Below are positions 27,144-35,650 of a DNA stretch of 64,000 nt, in pieces. A program made the translations under genes and the position numbers. This DNA is from Allobosea sp. Root381 (lineage in GTDB: Bacteria; Pseudomonadota; Alphaproteobacteria; Rhizobiales; Beijerinckiaceae), in the NCBI RefSeq assembly GCF_001429395.1, contig NZ_LMJT01000034.1:208185-272184 (forward strand). Reading direction: 5' to 3'. The first letter of the stretch is position 1. Every line of letters begins with the position of its first letter. The notes beneath the pieces are model-generated. The model was given only the letters and a program-made list of their open reading frames with translations, was not told the DNA's origin and did not search any database.

Positions 27144-27737
27144 TTACGCTGCAGGTGGGCGGAAGCCGGGAAAAGCGTGCGCGACCGCCTGTTCCACCAG
27201 CTGAGCCAGCCGTTCCGTTTCGACGACGAAGCCGCCATCGGACCATTCGATCCGCCCGTCGCCAGACGCGATATCGGGCTCGCCCAGCACAACCAGGCGG
27301 CCGCCGAATCCAGTCTCCTGCGCCAGGCGCTTGACCAGCTCTTCCGCCGCCTCCACCGCGTCGCTATTGACGCGCATCACCAGATGCGGCGCGTGGCGGG
27401 CATGGGACAGGCATTCGCGCAGGCCGCCCTCAAGCGCGGCGAGAGGCCGCTGCGCCAGCGCCGCGCCCGCCATCGCCTTCGCCGCGACGATCGCGACATG
27501 GGCAGCCTGGGCCTCGACCTCGGCCGCATGCGCCGCCTCATGCGCCAGCAGCCGCTCGGCTGCGCGCGCCAACTGGCCGACCAGGCCGCTGAGCTGGCTT
27601 TCGGCCTCGCGGCGGCCCTGCTCACGGCCGGCGACGACGCCCTCCGCCCGCGCGGCGGCGATGTCCGCCTCGCCGGCGGCGCGGCGCCCGCCTTCGCGGA
27701 AATCCGTGCCGAACGTGAACTTCGTGGCGCCACTCAT
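27144..27737 (-). CDS. fliH: Flagellar assembly protein FliH (FlbE-like)
   Basis: About 197 residues. It has an Ala/Glu-rich N-terminal coiled coil (ADIAAARAEGVVAGREQGRR) and a C-terminal region in the position of the FliH V1-ATPase-E-like domain. FliH regulates and anchors the FliI ATPase to the C-ring. Sequence conservation is low, as usual for alphaproteobacterial FliH/FlbE, so position between fliG and fliN carries much of the evidence. The ATG at 27737 follows the fliG stop by 2 nt; a TTG at 27743 would overlap it. Confidence 0.75.
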   Translation of the reverse strand: MSGATKFTFGTDFREGGRRAAGEADIAAARAEGVVAGREQGRREAESQLSGLVGQLARAAERLLAHEAAHAAEVEAQAAHVAIVAAKAMAGAALAQRPLAALEGGLRECLSHARHAPHLVMRVNSDAVEAAEELVKRLAQETGFGGRLVVLGEPDIASGDGRIEWSDGGFVVETERLAQLVEQAVAHAFPGFRPPAA

Positions 27738-27739
27738 CG

Positions 27740-28825
27740 TCAATAAACCAGCTCGTCTTCCGAATTGCCCTTGGACAGGATGATCTCACCCTTGTCCGCC
27801 AGGTCCTTGGTGAGCGCGACCAGCTTGGTCTGCGCCTCGTCGACTTCCTTCAGCCGCAGCGGCCCGAGGCCCTGCATGTCGTCCTGCATGTTCTTGACGG
27901 CGCGCTGCGACATCGCGCCGAAGAAGAAGGTGCGCATGGTCTCGCTCGCCCCCTTGAGGGCGCGCGCGAGCGTATCCTTATCGACCTGCCGCATCAGCGT
28001 CTGCAGCCCGGCAGCATCGAGCTTGATCAGGTCCTCGAAGGTGAACATCAGCGCGCGGATGCGCGCGGCCGAGTCCTGGTTGGAGGCATCGAGCGCCGAG
28101 AGAAAGCGGATTTCCGTCTGGCGGTCGAAGCCGTTGAAGATGTCCGCCATCATCTCATGCGGGTCGCGGCGGCGCGTCTGGGTCAGGGTCGCGACGAATT
28201 CGGTGCGCAACGTGTTCTCGATATGGTCGAGCGCCTCCTTCTGCACCGATTCGAGCCGCAGCATCCGGCCTACGACCTCGATCGAAAGATCGTTGGGGAG
28301 GTTGCGCAGGACATTGGCCGCATGGTCGGGCCGAATCTTCGACAGGATCACCGCGATCGTCTGCGGGTACTCGTTCTTGAGGAAGTTGGCGAGCACGCCG
28401 GCGTCGATATTGCCGAGCTTCTGCCACATGTTGCGTCCGGCCGGACCACGGATCTCCTCCATGATCATCGCGACCTGGTCGCTGGGCAGGATCTTCTCCA
28501 GCAGCGAGATCGTCCGGTCGAAGGAGCCGGTGACCGCGCCGGCGCTCGACAGCTTGCCGACGAAGTCGAGCATCAGTCGCTCGACGTCGTCGGAATCGAC
28601 CGTGCCGAGTTCCGCCATCGCACGGGTGATGATGCGGATTTCCTCGTCGTCGAACTCCGCCCAGATCGCGCGGCCGTGCTCCTCGCCCAGGACAAGCAGA
28701 ATGACGGCGGCCCGCTGCGGGCCGGTCATCTCCGCGACGTTGGTGACGCCGAGGCCGCCGCCCTCGATGGCGCCGACCTCTTGGCCACCTGGGTTTCGCG
28801 TGGCGATGGAACGTGCTTCAGCCAT
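27740..28825 (-). CDS. fliG: Flagellar motor switch protein FliG
   Basis: A 361-residue FliG, the rotor protein facing the stator. Conserved features are MTGPQRAAVILLVLGEEH in the N-domain, EYPQTIAVILSKIRPDHAA (middle domain EHPQ-type motif region), and the C-domain FTFEDLIKLDAAGLQTLMRQ with charged torque helix. It follows fliF by 14 bp. Confidence 0.95.
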   Translation of the reverse strand: MAEARSIATRNPGGQEVGAIEGGGLGVTNVAEMTGPQRAAVILLVLGEEHGRAIWAEFDDEEIRIITRAMAELGTVDSDDVERLMLDFVGKLSSAGAVTGSFDRTISLLEKILPSDQVAMIMEEIRGPAGRNMWQKLGNIDAGVLANFLKNEYPQTIAVILSKIRPDHAANVLRNLPNDLSIEVVGRMLRLESVQKEALDHIENTLRTEFVATLTQTRRRDPHEMMADIFNGFDRQTEIRFLSALDASNQDSAARIRALMFTFEDLIKLDAAGLQTLMRQVDKDTLARALKGASETMRTFFFGAMSQRAVKNMQDDMQGLGPLRLKEVDEAQTKLVALTKDLADKGEIILSKGNSEDELVY

Positions 28826-28839
28826 GTTTCAGAGGCCCG

Positions 28840-30516
28840 TCACGCCGCGGCTTTTTCATGGATCCAGCCCCGCAGCACGGCGACGCTGTCTGCCGGATTC
28901 TGCGAGACCATCTGGCCGATCTTCTCGACCGACTGGGCCTTGAGCTGCCCCTTGATCTGAGCGACGGCGAGCATGCGCTCCGACGGCGCCTCGACCTCGA
29001 CCGTCCTGCCCTCTGAAACGGTGGCGAGGGCGCGCGAGCCGGCCGGGTCCCCGGTCGCATCGCTCGCCTCGACCACCACGCCGCCCCGCATGAAGGCCGG
29101 CAGCGCCCGCGAGCCCGGCTCCGGCGCCAGGGCCTGCTTGAGCAGCGGCCGCACGACCACCATCAGGACGATCAGCGTCAGCAGCGAGATGACGCCGAGC
29201 TCCGCGAACCGGACGAGATCCTCCCTGGTAAAGGAGAGCAGCTGCTGCATCAGCGTCTGCTCGGCCATCTCGGTCATCGCAGACGGCGCCTCCGCGAAGC
29301 GCAGGTTGACGACCTCGATCTTGTCGCCGCGCGCGTCGTCGAACCCCACCGCAGTGCGCACGAGCTGGCCGATGCGTTCGAGTTCCTCGTTGCTGCGCGG
29401 CTGATAGCCGAGCTCACCGGCGGGGCTGCGCGTATAGGTGCCGTCGACCAGCACGGCGACGGACAGCTTCTTGACCCGGCCGCCCTCCAGCACCTCGGTG
29501 CGGGTGGTGCGCGAGATCTCGTAATTGACCACCTCCTCGTTCTTCGAGGAGGCATCCTTGGGAGCGGGACCGCCGCCCTGGTTCTGCTGGGCGCCCGGCA
29601 GCTCGTTGCCGACGGTCACGGGCGCGGCCGCGCCATCCGAAGTCGTCGAGGCCTCCGTGCGGTTCTGGCTCGAACGGACGACCCGGCTCTCGGGATCGAA
29701 GGTCTCCGAGCGGCTCTCGACCCGGTTGGTGTCGAGCGCGGCAGAAACCTGCACCCGCGCCCGGCCATGGCCGACGATGCTGGCGACGATGTCCTCGATC
29801 TGCGACTTCAGGCGCTTCTCGATCGAGACCTGCCGCTCCTCGATACCGAGTCCGGCGATGCCGTTCTCGCTCTGGGCGCCGTCGGCCAGAAGCCGGCCGC
29901 GTTCGTCGACGATCGAAACCCGCTCGGGCTTCAGCCCGTCCACGGCCGAGGAGACGAGATGGCGCACCGCGCGCACCTGCGCGGCATCGAGATCGCCCCC
30001 GAGCTTCAGCACGATCGAGGCCCGCGGCGGCTCGCGGTCGCGCTCGAACAAGCGCCTCTCGGGAATGACGAGATGGACGCGCGCCGCCTGGACCCGGCTG
30101 ATCGACCGGATCGTCCGCGACAGCTCGCCCTCCAGCGCGCGCAGATGGTTGATGTTCTGCACGAAGCTGGTCGACGAGAAGGCGTCGCCCTTGTCGAAGA
30201 TCTCGTAGCCGACGCCGCCGCCGGCCGGGATGCCCTTGCTGGCGAGGTCCAGCCGCAGGCGCGGCACATCCGCCTTGGCGACGAGCACCGTCTGCCCGTC
30301 GCCGCGCAGCTCGTATTTGATGCCGCGCGTGTCGAGATCCTTCAGGATGGCGCTGACATCCTGTTGCGAGAGGTCGGAGAACAGCACGCTCATCGCAGGC
30401 TGCGACATCTTCAGCATGACGAAGCCGAAGAAGCCGACGAGCCCGAGCGTGACCGCGAGCATGGCCGCCAGACGCGCCGCGCCGAATCTCGAGAACTGTT
30501 CGACGATACCCTTCAC
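28840..30516 (-). CDS. fliF: Flagellar MS-ring protein FliF
   Basis: A 558-residue FliF. TM1 is at about residues 17-40, followed by ring-building motifs (EGELSRTIRSISRVQAARVH), a Ser/Thr/Pro-rich loop (about 290-330, TTSDGAAAPVTVG), the second TM segment near 435-455, and a C-terminal tail that binds FliG. First gene of the fliF-fliG-fliH-fliN-flbD operon. A TTAA-N7-CTAAC word 77-92 bp upstream resembles a CtrA box, fitting early-class flagellar control. Confidence 0.95.
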   Translation of the reverse strand: MKGIVEQFSRFGAARLAAMLAVTLGLVGFFGFVMLKMSQPAMSVLFSDLSQQDVSAILKDLDTRGIKYELRGDGQTVLVAKADVPRLRLDLASKGIPAGGGVGYEIFDKGDAFSSTSFVQNINHLRALEGELSRTIRSISRVQAARVHLVIPERRLFERDREPPRASIVLKLGGDLDAAQVRAVRHLVSSAVDGLKPERVSIVDERGRLLADGAQSENGIAGLGIEERQVSIEKRLKSQIEDIVASIVGHGRARVQVSAALDTNRVESRSETFDPESRVVRSSQNRTEASTTSDGAAAPVTVGNELPGAQQNQGGGPAPKDASSKNEEVVNYEISRTTRTEVLEGGRVKKLSVAVLVDGTYTRSPAGELGYQPRSNEELERIGQLVRTAVGFDDARGDKIEVVNLRFAEAPSAMTEMAEQTLMQQLLSFTREDLVRFAELGVISLLTLIVLMVVVRPLLKQALAPEPGSRALPAFMRGGVVVEASDATGDPAGSRALATVSEGRTVEVEAPSERMLAVAQIKGQLKAQSVEKIGQMVSQNPADSVAVLRGWIHEKAAA

Positions 30517-30592
30517 GCCGCGATCCGCTCCGCCAAGCCTTGATGGCCGCGCGAGGAGGCGGGCCAGCTAGGCAAGTTTTTCCCAGCGCATG

Positions 30593-30608
30593 GTTAGCAG
30601 CCGGTTAA
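30593..30608 (-). promoter_or_regulatory. Candidate CtrA-binding site upstream of fliF
   Basis: On the minus strand TTAA-N7-CTAAC (30608 down to 30593), one mismatch from the CtrA consensus TTAA-N7-TTAAC, about 80 bp before the fliF ATG. A GTTAAC palindrome is found about 20 bp further upstream (30625-30630). In Caulobacter early flagellar operons including fliF are CtrA-controlled. Confidence 0.45.
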
Positions 30609-30704
30609 TTTTTGCCGGGTCGCCGTTAACATTTTGCCCGACCCTTCGCCTCCGCGCCCCGCAGCGCGCATGTCGCGGCTCGATGTCACCCTGAAGCCAC
30701 AACG

Positions 30705-30737
30705 AAAAAAGGCGCCGCCCCGGGGGGGGGCGGCGCC
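30705..30737 (-). terminator. Rho-independent terminator of sciP
   Basis: Read on the minus strand, a GGCGCCGCCCC... / ...GGGGCGGCGCC stem of at least 10 bp is followed by TTTTTTCGTT. It begins about 27 bp after the sciP stop codon. Confidence 0.88.
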
Positions 30738-30764
30738 TGAAGCGATGCGAAGTGGCTGGTCCGT

Positions 30765-31040
30765 CTACTGGCGATAATGCTGAATCCGGGTCGTCCGCAG
30801 GCCCGCCAGGCCGTGCTGATCGATCGACATCTGCCAGCTCAGGAATTCATCGACCGTCAGCGTATAGCGCTGGCAGGCTTCCTCGAGGCTGAGAAGCCCG
30901 CCGCGAACCGCGGCGACGACTTCGGCCTTACGCCGGATAACCCAACGGCGCGTATTCATCGGCGGGAGATCCGCGATCGTCAACGGACTGCCGTCCGGTC
31001 CGATCACGTACTTGACCCGCGGTCGCAAAGGCTCGGTCAT
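30765..31040 (-). CDS. sciP: CtrA inhibitor SciP (DUF1153)
   Basis: A 91-residue helix-turn-helix protein of the DUF1153 family (MTEPLRPRVKYVIGPDGSPL at the start; RRKAEVVAAVRGGLLSLEEA; YTLTVDEFLSWQ). In Caulobacter SciP is made in G1 and blocks CtrA-activated transcription, in particular of flagellar and ccrM promoters. The ATG at 31040 gives the family length; an upstream hydrophobic extension is not conserved. It is monocistronic, with its own terminator, between flgD and fliF. Confidence 0.93.
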   Translation of the reverse strand: MTEPLRPRVKYVIGPDGSPLTIADLPPMNTRRWVIRRKAEVVAAVRGGLLSLEEACQRYTLTVDEFLSWQMSIDQHGLAGLRTTRIQHYRQ

Positions 31041-31145
31041 GGTAACACTCACACAACTCAACAGAGCTACTGGAGCGAGCATAGGCCCGGCCGCTTTAAG
31101 AATTGCCTAAAGCGAAAGGCCGGATTTCCGCATCCCGACCGTCCG

Positions 31146-31811
31146 TCACTTGCCGCGGACGACGCTCTTCACCTGGTCGATCGGCACGCTGAGCGAGCCG
31201 ATCTTGAGCGTCGGGATAGAGCCGGTGAAGTCGACGCCGTCGACCAGGCCACTGATCTTGGTGGTCGCCGTCATCGCCTGCCCGGCGACGTCCCGGGCGT
31301 CGATCGTGACCGTGTACTCACCGGGCTCGGCCTTCTGCGCGGTCGAGGTCGTACCATCCCAGGTGAAGGTCTGATCGCCTGCGGTCAGCGTCTTCGTCAG
31401 GGTCTGCACGATGCTGCCATTGGCGTTCTTGATCGTAATCGTCGCAGTGGCGGCGCGCGGAACATTGATCTGCCACTCCGCCTTGTCGCTTTCGAGCCGC
31501 GTCGTCGCGCCGTCCGCGGTGATGGTCGAGCCGATGAATCCGACGGCGTTCGTCGCCGTGCCCGCCGCGCTCAGGCTGAGCAGCGATGCAAGCGTCTGGT
31601 TGGTCTGGAGCTGCTGTTCGACGCCAGCGAACTGGACGAGCTGCGCCGTGAACTGGTTGGTGTCGAGCGGATCAAGCGGCGACTGGTTCCTGAGCTGCGT
31701 CGTCAGCAGCGTCAGGAACTGGTCGAAGTTGCCCGCGATCGGAGACCCGCCCGAGACCGTGCTCGTGGTGGTCGTGGTTCCGGTGCTGCTGCCGGTGCCG
31801 GAGACGGCCAT
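31146..31811 (-). CDS. flgD: Flagellar hook-assembly scaffold FlgD
   Basis: A 221-residue FlgD, the cap protein required for hook polymerisation. N-terminal conserved FDQFLTLLTTQLRNQSPLDP-type motif (about 29-48), TNQFTAQLVQFAGVEQQL, then the FlgD Ig/Tudor-like domains (EWQINVPRAATATITIKNANG; FTWDGTTSTAQKAEPGEYTV). A Thr/Ser/Gly-rich N-terminus acts as the export tail. It follows fliK by 15 bp in a two-gene operon. Confidence 0.93.
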   Translation of the reverse strand: MAVSGTGSSTGTTTTTSTVSGGSPIAGNFDQFLTLLTTQLRNQSPLDPLDTNQFTAQLVQFAGVEQQLQTNQTLASLLSLSAAGTATNAVGFIGSTITADGATTRLESDKAEWQINVPRAATATITIKNANGSIVQTLTKTLTAGDQTFTWDGTTSTAQKAEPGEYTVTIDARDVAGQAMTATTKISGLVDGVDFTGSIPTLKIGSLSVPIDQVKSVVRGK

Positions 31812-31826
31812 GCGCTCCTCCTTCGA

Positions 31827-33398
31827 TCAGACGCTGAGATCCACGCCGCCCAGCCGCACGAAGCGGCGGACGGGCGCGGGCTGCGCGGGAATGGCATTGT
31901 CTTCGCCCTGCTCCGAGCCGGCGGCGAAGCCACGGGCGCGCTGCGACGCCTCGTCCTGCTGCCTGCCCTGGCGGAAGCCCGACTGGTCGGACGGATCGCG
32001 AAGGGTGATGTCGACGCCGCTCTCGGAAGGCTTCAGGCCGGCCTGCTCGAAGGCGCGCTCGAGCGTGCGCGCGTCCCTCTGCAACAGATGCAGCGTCTCG
32101 ACGCGGTCCACGACCATCCTCGCGCTGACCTCGCCATCCTCCGAGATGGAGAGATTGACGTCGACCCGGCCGAGTTCGCCCGGATCGAGCCTGATGTCGA
32201 ACTGGCGGGCACCGGCCAGCGCCTTGAGGCCGATCTCGATCGGCAGCACATGCAGCGGCGTCGGCGGCCCGTCCGCCGATCCCTGCCCCTGCGGCGACGG
32301 CAGCGGCTGCGCGGCGGCCGGCTCCGGCATGCCCGGAATGCGCAGCGGCTCGGGCCTGGCGGCGCCTTGCTGGCCCAGCGCCGACAGGTCGATCGGATTC
32401 AGGAGTTGCTGAAGCGCCTCCGGCTTCGCCTCGGCGGGCGCGGATGCGGCAGAAGATGCCGAAGACGCGGAAGGAGATTGTACCTCGCCCGGCGCCGGCT
32501 TCTGCCCATGTATCGGAATGAGCGGATCGCCGCTGGCCTTGTCCTCGCCCTGAGTCGCGGCTTGGCTTACGCCAAGGAAAGGCAGCGTGATTTCAGCCGC
32601 GGCGTTCGGCATGCCGCCTTTGGCTGCCGGTACACCGTCCACCGTCGTCGCCGCAGATGGCGTCGCCTCGAGGCCAAGCCCCGCTGCAGCCGCCTGCGCC
32701 ACCGCCAGGGCGGACGCTCCCGAAGCCGTCGCGGGTGCTCGACCCGAGAGGAGATCCTCCGGGAGCGCCTCGCCTGAAGGCGCAGCGCCACCAGGTGGTG
32801 TCATATCGATGCCGACGGGAACGATCCCGCCGGGCGCTGGCCCCGGCGCTACCACCGCAGGCGCGCTTTCCGCCTTCGGCTCGGCTGCGACGATGATGGC
32901 GCCGGAAGCACCGAGCTCGCCAGTCTCGACCTCAGCGCTCTTCCCGACATCCTCCTTGCCGGCACCGTCGTTGACCGTCTTTGCGGGGTCGGCCTCGGCC
33001 GCGACAGCGATGCTGATCAGCGCCGCGACATCGAGGTTCTGCGCGGCGGATGGCACGGCGGGCGTCTTATCAACCGGTTGGGCGGCAGGCTTCCCCGGTT
33101 CTCCGGCAGCCGTCTTGACTCCGCCCTCGGCCGGCGCCGCAGCCACCGGCTTTGTCGCCTTCTCGGGCGAGGCCACCTGGGCGGCGCCCGCCTCGTCGGC
33201 AGCCCGGCGCGTTTCGCCGCTGTCGCGGACGGTTTCGCGGGTGTTCGCCCGGGCCGGCGTGGAAGCCTCCTTCGCGGGCTCCTCCCGCGGCAGCACGAAG
33301 GCCTCGCCCTCGCCGCCGGCATCCCGCTCGGCCGTGCGTCGGCGCTGGGCCGCGGGCTCGGCGGCAGGCTGGGAGTTCAACAGAGGCTGAAGCGACAT
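31827..33398 (-). CDS. fliK: Flagellar hook-length control protein FliK
   Basis: A 523-residue FliK. The long N-terminal two-thirds is low complexity, rich in Ala, Pro, Glu and Gly, as expected for the molecular ruler. The conserved C-terminal domain (about residues 385-475) contains LKALAGARQFDIRLDPGELG, RVDVNLSISEDGEVSARM and VDRVETLHLLQRD, which switch export specificity through FlhB. ATG 33398 (MSLQPLL) is preferred to an upstream in-frame start that would place the sigma-54-like promoter inside the gene. Confidence 0.9.
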   Translation of the reverse strand: MSLQPLLNSQPAAEPAAQRRRTAERDAGGEGEAFVLPREEPAKEASTPARANTRETVRDSGETRRAADEAGAAQVASPEKATKPVAAAPAEGGVKTAAGEPGKPAAQPVDKTPAVPSAAQNLDVAALISIAVAAEADPAKTVNDGAGKEDVGKSAEVETGELGASGAIIVAAEPKAESAPAVVAPGPAPGGIVPVGIDMTPPGGAAPSGEALPEDLLSGRAPATASGASALAVAQAAAAGLGLEATPSAATTVDGVPAAKGGMPNAAAEITLPFLGVSQAATQGEDKASGDPLIPIHGQKPAPGEVQSPSASSASSAASAPAEAKPEALQQLLNPIDLSALGQQGAARPEPLRIPGMPEPAAAQPLPSPQGQGSADGPPTPLHVLPIEIGLKALAGARQFDIRLDPGELGRVDVNLSISEDGEVSARMVVDRVETLHLLQRDARTLERAFEQAGLKPSESGVDITLRDPSDQSGFRQGRQQDEASQRARGFAAGSEQGEDNAIPAQPAPVRRFVRLGGVDLSV

Positions 33399-33441
33399 CG
33401 TTTCTTCCGGCAGACGGCACAGGCCGCCAAGCCCATTGCCA

Positions 33442-33456
33442 GCAAATGCCAAGCCA
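33442..33456 (-). promoter_or_regulatory. Candidate sigma-54 promoter for fliK-flgD
   Basis: On the minus strand TGGC-N7-TTGC (33456 to 33442) matches the -24/-12 core of RpoN promoters with exact spacing, 44 nt before the fliK ATG. The presence of flbD, an RpoN activator, in the window supports it. Confidence 0.55.
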
Positions 33457-33634
33457 AAAGGAGAACGCTATATTTCAATGAGTTAGGATGTCTTCATGCA
33501 CAAGTACGGCGGCAAGAACGCCCATCCGCCCCTCGCCGGCCGGCAGGATTTGCCCATCCCCGCTGGCAGCTTCGTGCCAAAGCCGGTATAGAGCCGGCAA
33601 TGGCCCGTCTTCACGCCGGACACCGCAAGATTTC

Positions 33635-34819
33635 ATGACCGCGCCCCGCAACTCGCTCGACATTGCCAAGCCGCCGGCGGCGACGCGCGTCGTCGCGGCA
33701 ATGTCCGGGGGCGTCGATTCCTCCGTGGTCGCGGCCATGTTGCAGCGCGAGGGCTACGAGGTCATCGGCGTGACCCTCCAGCTCTACGATCACGGAGCGG
33801 CGGTCCACCGGGCCGGCTCCTGCTGCGCCGGCCAGGACATCCACGACGCGCGGCGCGTCGCCGAGCAGATCGGCATCCCGCACTATGTCCTCGACTATGA
33901 GAGCCGCTTCCGCGACGCCGTGATCGAGCGCTTTGCCGAGAGCTACCTCTCGGGCGAGACACCGATCCCCTGCGTCGAGTGCAACCGGACCGTGAAGTTC
34001 CACGACCTGCTCGGCCTCGCCCGCGAGCTCGGCGCCGATGCGCTGGCGACCGGCCATTACGTCGTCGGCAGCGAGCTGCCGAACGGCCGGCGCGGCCTGT
34101 TCCGCGCCGCCGACGAGAACCGCGACCAGAGCTATTTCCTCTACGCAACGACGCAGGAGCAGCTCGACCTGCTGCGCTTCCCGCTCGGCGGCATCGACAA
34201 GGCGCAGACCCGCGCGCTCGCGGCCGAGCTCGGCCTCGGCATCGCCGACAAGCCTGACAGCCAGGACATCTGCTTCGTCCCCAACGGTCGCTATGCCGAC
34301 GTGATCGAGCGGCTGAAGCCAGGCGCGGCGCGCCCGGGCGACATCGTGCATCTCGACGGCCGCGTGCTCGGCCGCCATGAAGGCGTGCTGCGCTACACCG
34401 TCGGCCAGCGCAAGGGGCTCGGGCTCAGCACGCCGGAGCCGCTCTATGTGCTGCGGCTCGACGCCGACGCCGCCCGCGTCATCGTCGGCCCGCGCGAGGC
34501 TCTGAGTATCCGTCAGATCAGGCTGCGCGACCTGAACTGGCTCGGCGAGACGGCTCTCGACGCACTGCCGCCGACAGGGCTCGATGTCGCCGTGCGCGTG
34601 CGCTCGACGCGGCCGCCGCGCGAGGCCAAGCTGCTGCGCGACGATGCCGGCCTCAAGGTCGAGCTCGCGACCGACGAGGAGGGCGTTTCGCCCGGCCAGG
34701 CCTGCGTGATCTACGCCGATGCCGGGCCCGGCGCCCGCGTGCTCGGCGGCGGCACCATCCTGCGCCCCGAGCTGCCGCTCCCCGCCTCGCCGCAGGGCCT
34801 GGCCCTCGCCCTGTCCTGA
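33635..34819 (+). CDS. mnmA: tRNA 2-thiouridylase MnmA
   Basis: A 394-residue enzyme that puts the 2-thio group on U34 of tRNA Lys, Glu and Gln, using sulfur relayed from IscS. ATP-binding PP-loop AMSGGVDSSV at residues 22-31. The catalytic Cys are at about 113/116 (PIPCVECNR) and 213 (DSQDICFV). tRNA-binding segment GHYVVG and C-terminal beta-barrel with FSP-like GVSPGQACVIYA. ATG 33635 fits the family; the open frame continues upstream without homology. Confidence 0.96.
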   Translation: MTAPRNSLDIAKPPAATRVVAAMSGGVDSSVVAAMLQREGYEVIGVTLQLYDHGAAVHRAGSCCAGQDIHDARRVAEQIGIPHYVLDYESRFRDAVIERFAESYLSGETPIPCVECNRTVKFHDLLGLARELGADALATGHYVVGSELPNGRRGLFRAADENRDQSYFLYATTQEQLDLLRFPLGGIDKAQTRALAAELGLGIADKPDSQDICFVPNGRYADVIERLKPGAARPGDIVHLDGRVLGRHEGVLRYTVGQRKGLGLSTPEPLYVLRLDADAARVIVGPREALSIRQIRLRDLNWLGETALDALPPTGLDVAVRVRSTRPPREAKLLRDDAGLKVELATDEEGVSPGQACVIYADAGPGARVLGGGTILRPELPLPASPQGLALALS

Positions 34820-34867
34820 AGCCGGCCCGACCGCCCTACCCCACCCCTGCCCCGCGAAAGCCGCTTC

Positions 34868-35509
34868 ATGCCGGTGCCCAATCATCTTGAAAGCCAGAAG
34901 CGCGTCTACGCGGCCTGGGCGCGCATCTACGACACGATCTACCAGCGCATGCTGGCCCGCCCGCAGCGCGAGGCGGTCGAGGCGGCCTGTGCCCGAGGCC
35001 GGGACATCCTCGAGATCGGCGTCGGAACCGGCCTGACGCTCGCCTTTTTCAGGCCGGATGCGCGGGTCATCGGCGTCGATCTTTCGCTGGACATGCTGAA
35101 AGTCGCGAACCGGAAGGTAGCGAGCCAGAAGCTCGGCCATGTCCGCGGGCTGATGGTGATGGATGCCTGCCGGATCGGCTTCGCGGCAGAGAGCTTCGAC
35201 GCCGTGACGGCGCAGTTCGTCATCACCCTGGTTCCGGACGCGGAGCAGGCGCTGGGCGAGATGGATCGCGTTCTGAAGCCGGGCGGGGAGATCATCATCT
35301 CGAGCCGGCTCGTCGACGATGGCGGCCCCTTTGCCGCGATGTGGACAGCGCTGGCCCCGCTCTCGCGCGCGGTGGGCTGGAGCTCCGACTTCAAGGTCAG
35401 CCGCCTGACCGGCTGGGCCGCACGGACGGGCCGCTACGAAACCGTCCATATCGGCTCCGGCTATTTCAAGGTCGTGCGCCTGCGCAAGCTTGCCTCTGCC
35501 GAGGCTTGA
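34868..35509 (+). CDS. Class I SAM-dependent methyltransferase, PmtA-like
   Basis: A 213-residue Rossmann-type methyltransferase with motif I ILEIGVGTGLTLAFF (about 47-61), motif II VIGVDLSLDML, and post-motif RVLKPGGEIIISSRL. The N-terminus (VYAAWARIYDTIYQRML) resembles rhizobial phosphatidylethanolamine N-methyltransferase PmtA, which makes phosphatidylcholine. That substrate is plausible but not certain. It follows mnmA by 48 bp. Confidence 0.82.
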   Translation: MPVPNHLESQKRVYAAWARIYDTIYQRMLARPQREAVEAACARGRDILEIGVGTGLTLAFFRPDARVIGVDLSLDMLKVANRKVASQKLGHVRGLMVMDACRIGFAAESFDAVTAQFVITLVPDAEQALGEMDRVLKPGGEIIISSRLVDDGGPFAAMWTALAPLSRAVGWSSDFKVSRLTGWAARTGRYETVHIGSGYFKVVRLRKLASAEA

Positions 35510-35573
35510 CGGGGCATCCCCTGCCGCCTATATCGCGCCCCAAGACGGAGCGCCGTTCGACGGCGCTCGGTGG

Positions 35574-35650
35574 GGCGGGGTAGCTCAGCTGGTTAGAGCA
35601 GCGGAATCATAATCCGCGTGTCGGGGGTTCAAGTCCCTCTCCCGCTACCA
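35574..35650 (+). tRNA. tRNA-Met (anticodon CAU)
   Basis: A 77-nt cloverleaf: acceptor GGCGGGG pairs with TCCCGCT (G-U at both ends), D-arm GCTC...GAGC, anticodon arm GCGGA-ATCATAA-TCCGC with CAT at 34-36, T-arm GGGGG-TTCAAGT-CCCTC, encoded CCA. It reads as elongator tRNA-Met, although CAU is shared with tRNA-Ile2 and initiator. Its 3' end is the attachment site of the 15-kb element, and the recombinase gene on the opposite strand ends inside it. Confidence 0.96.

Noticed and set aside
30517..30700. Possible sigma-54 promoter upstream of fliF
   Set aside because: No TGGC-N7-TTGC with correct spacing was found there; the TTAA-N7-CTAAC word is the better candidate.
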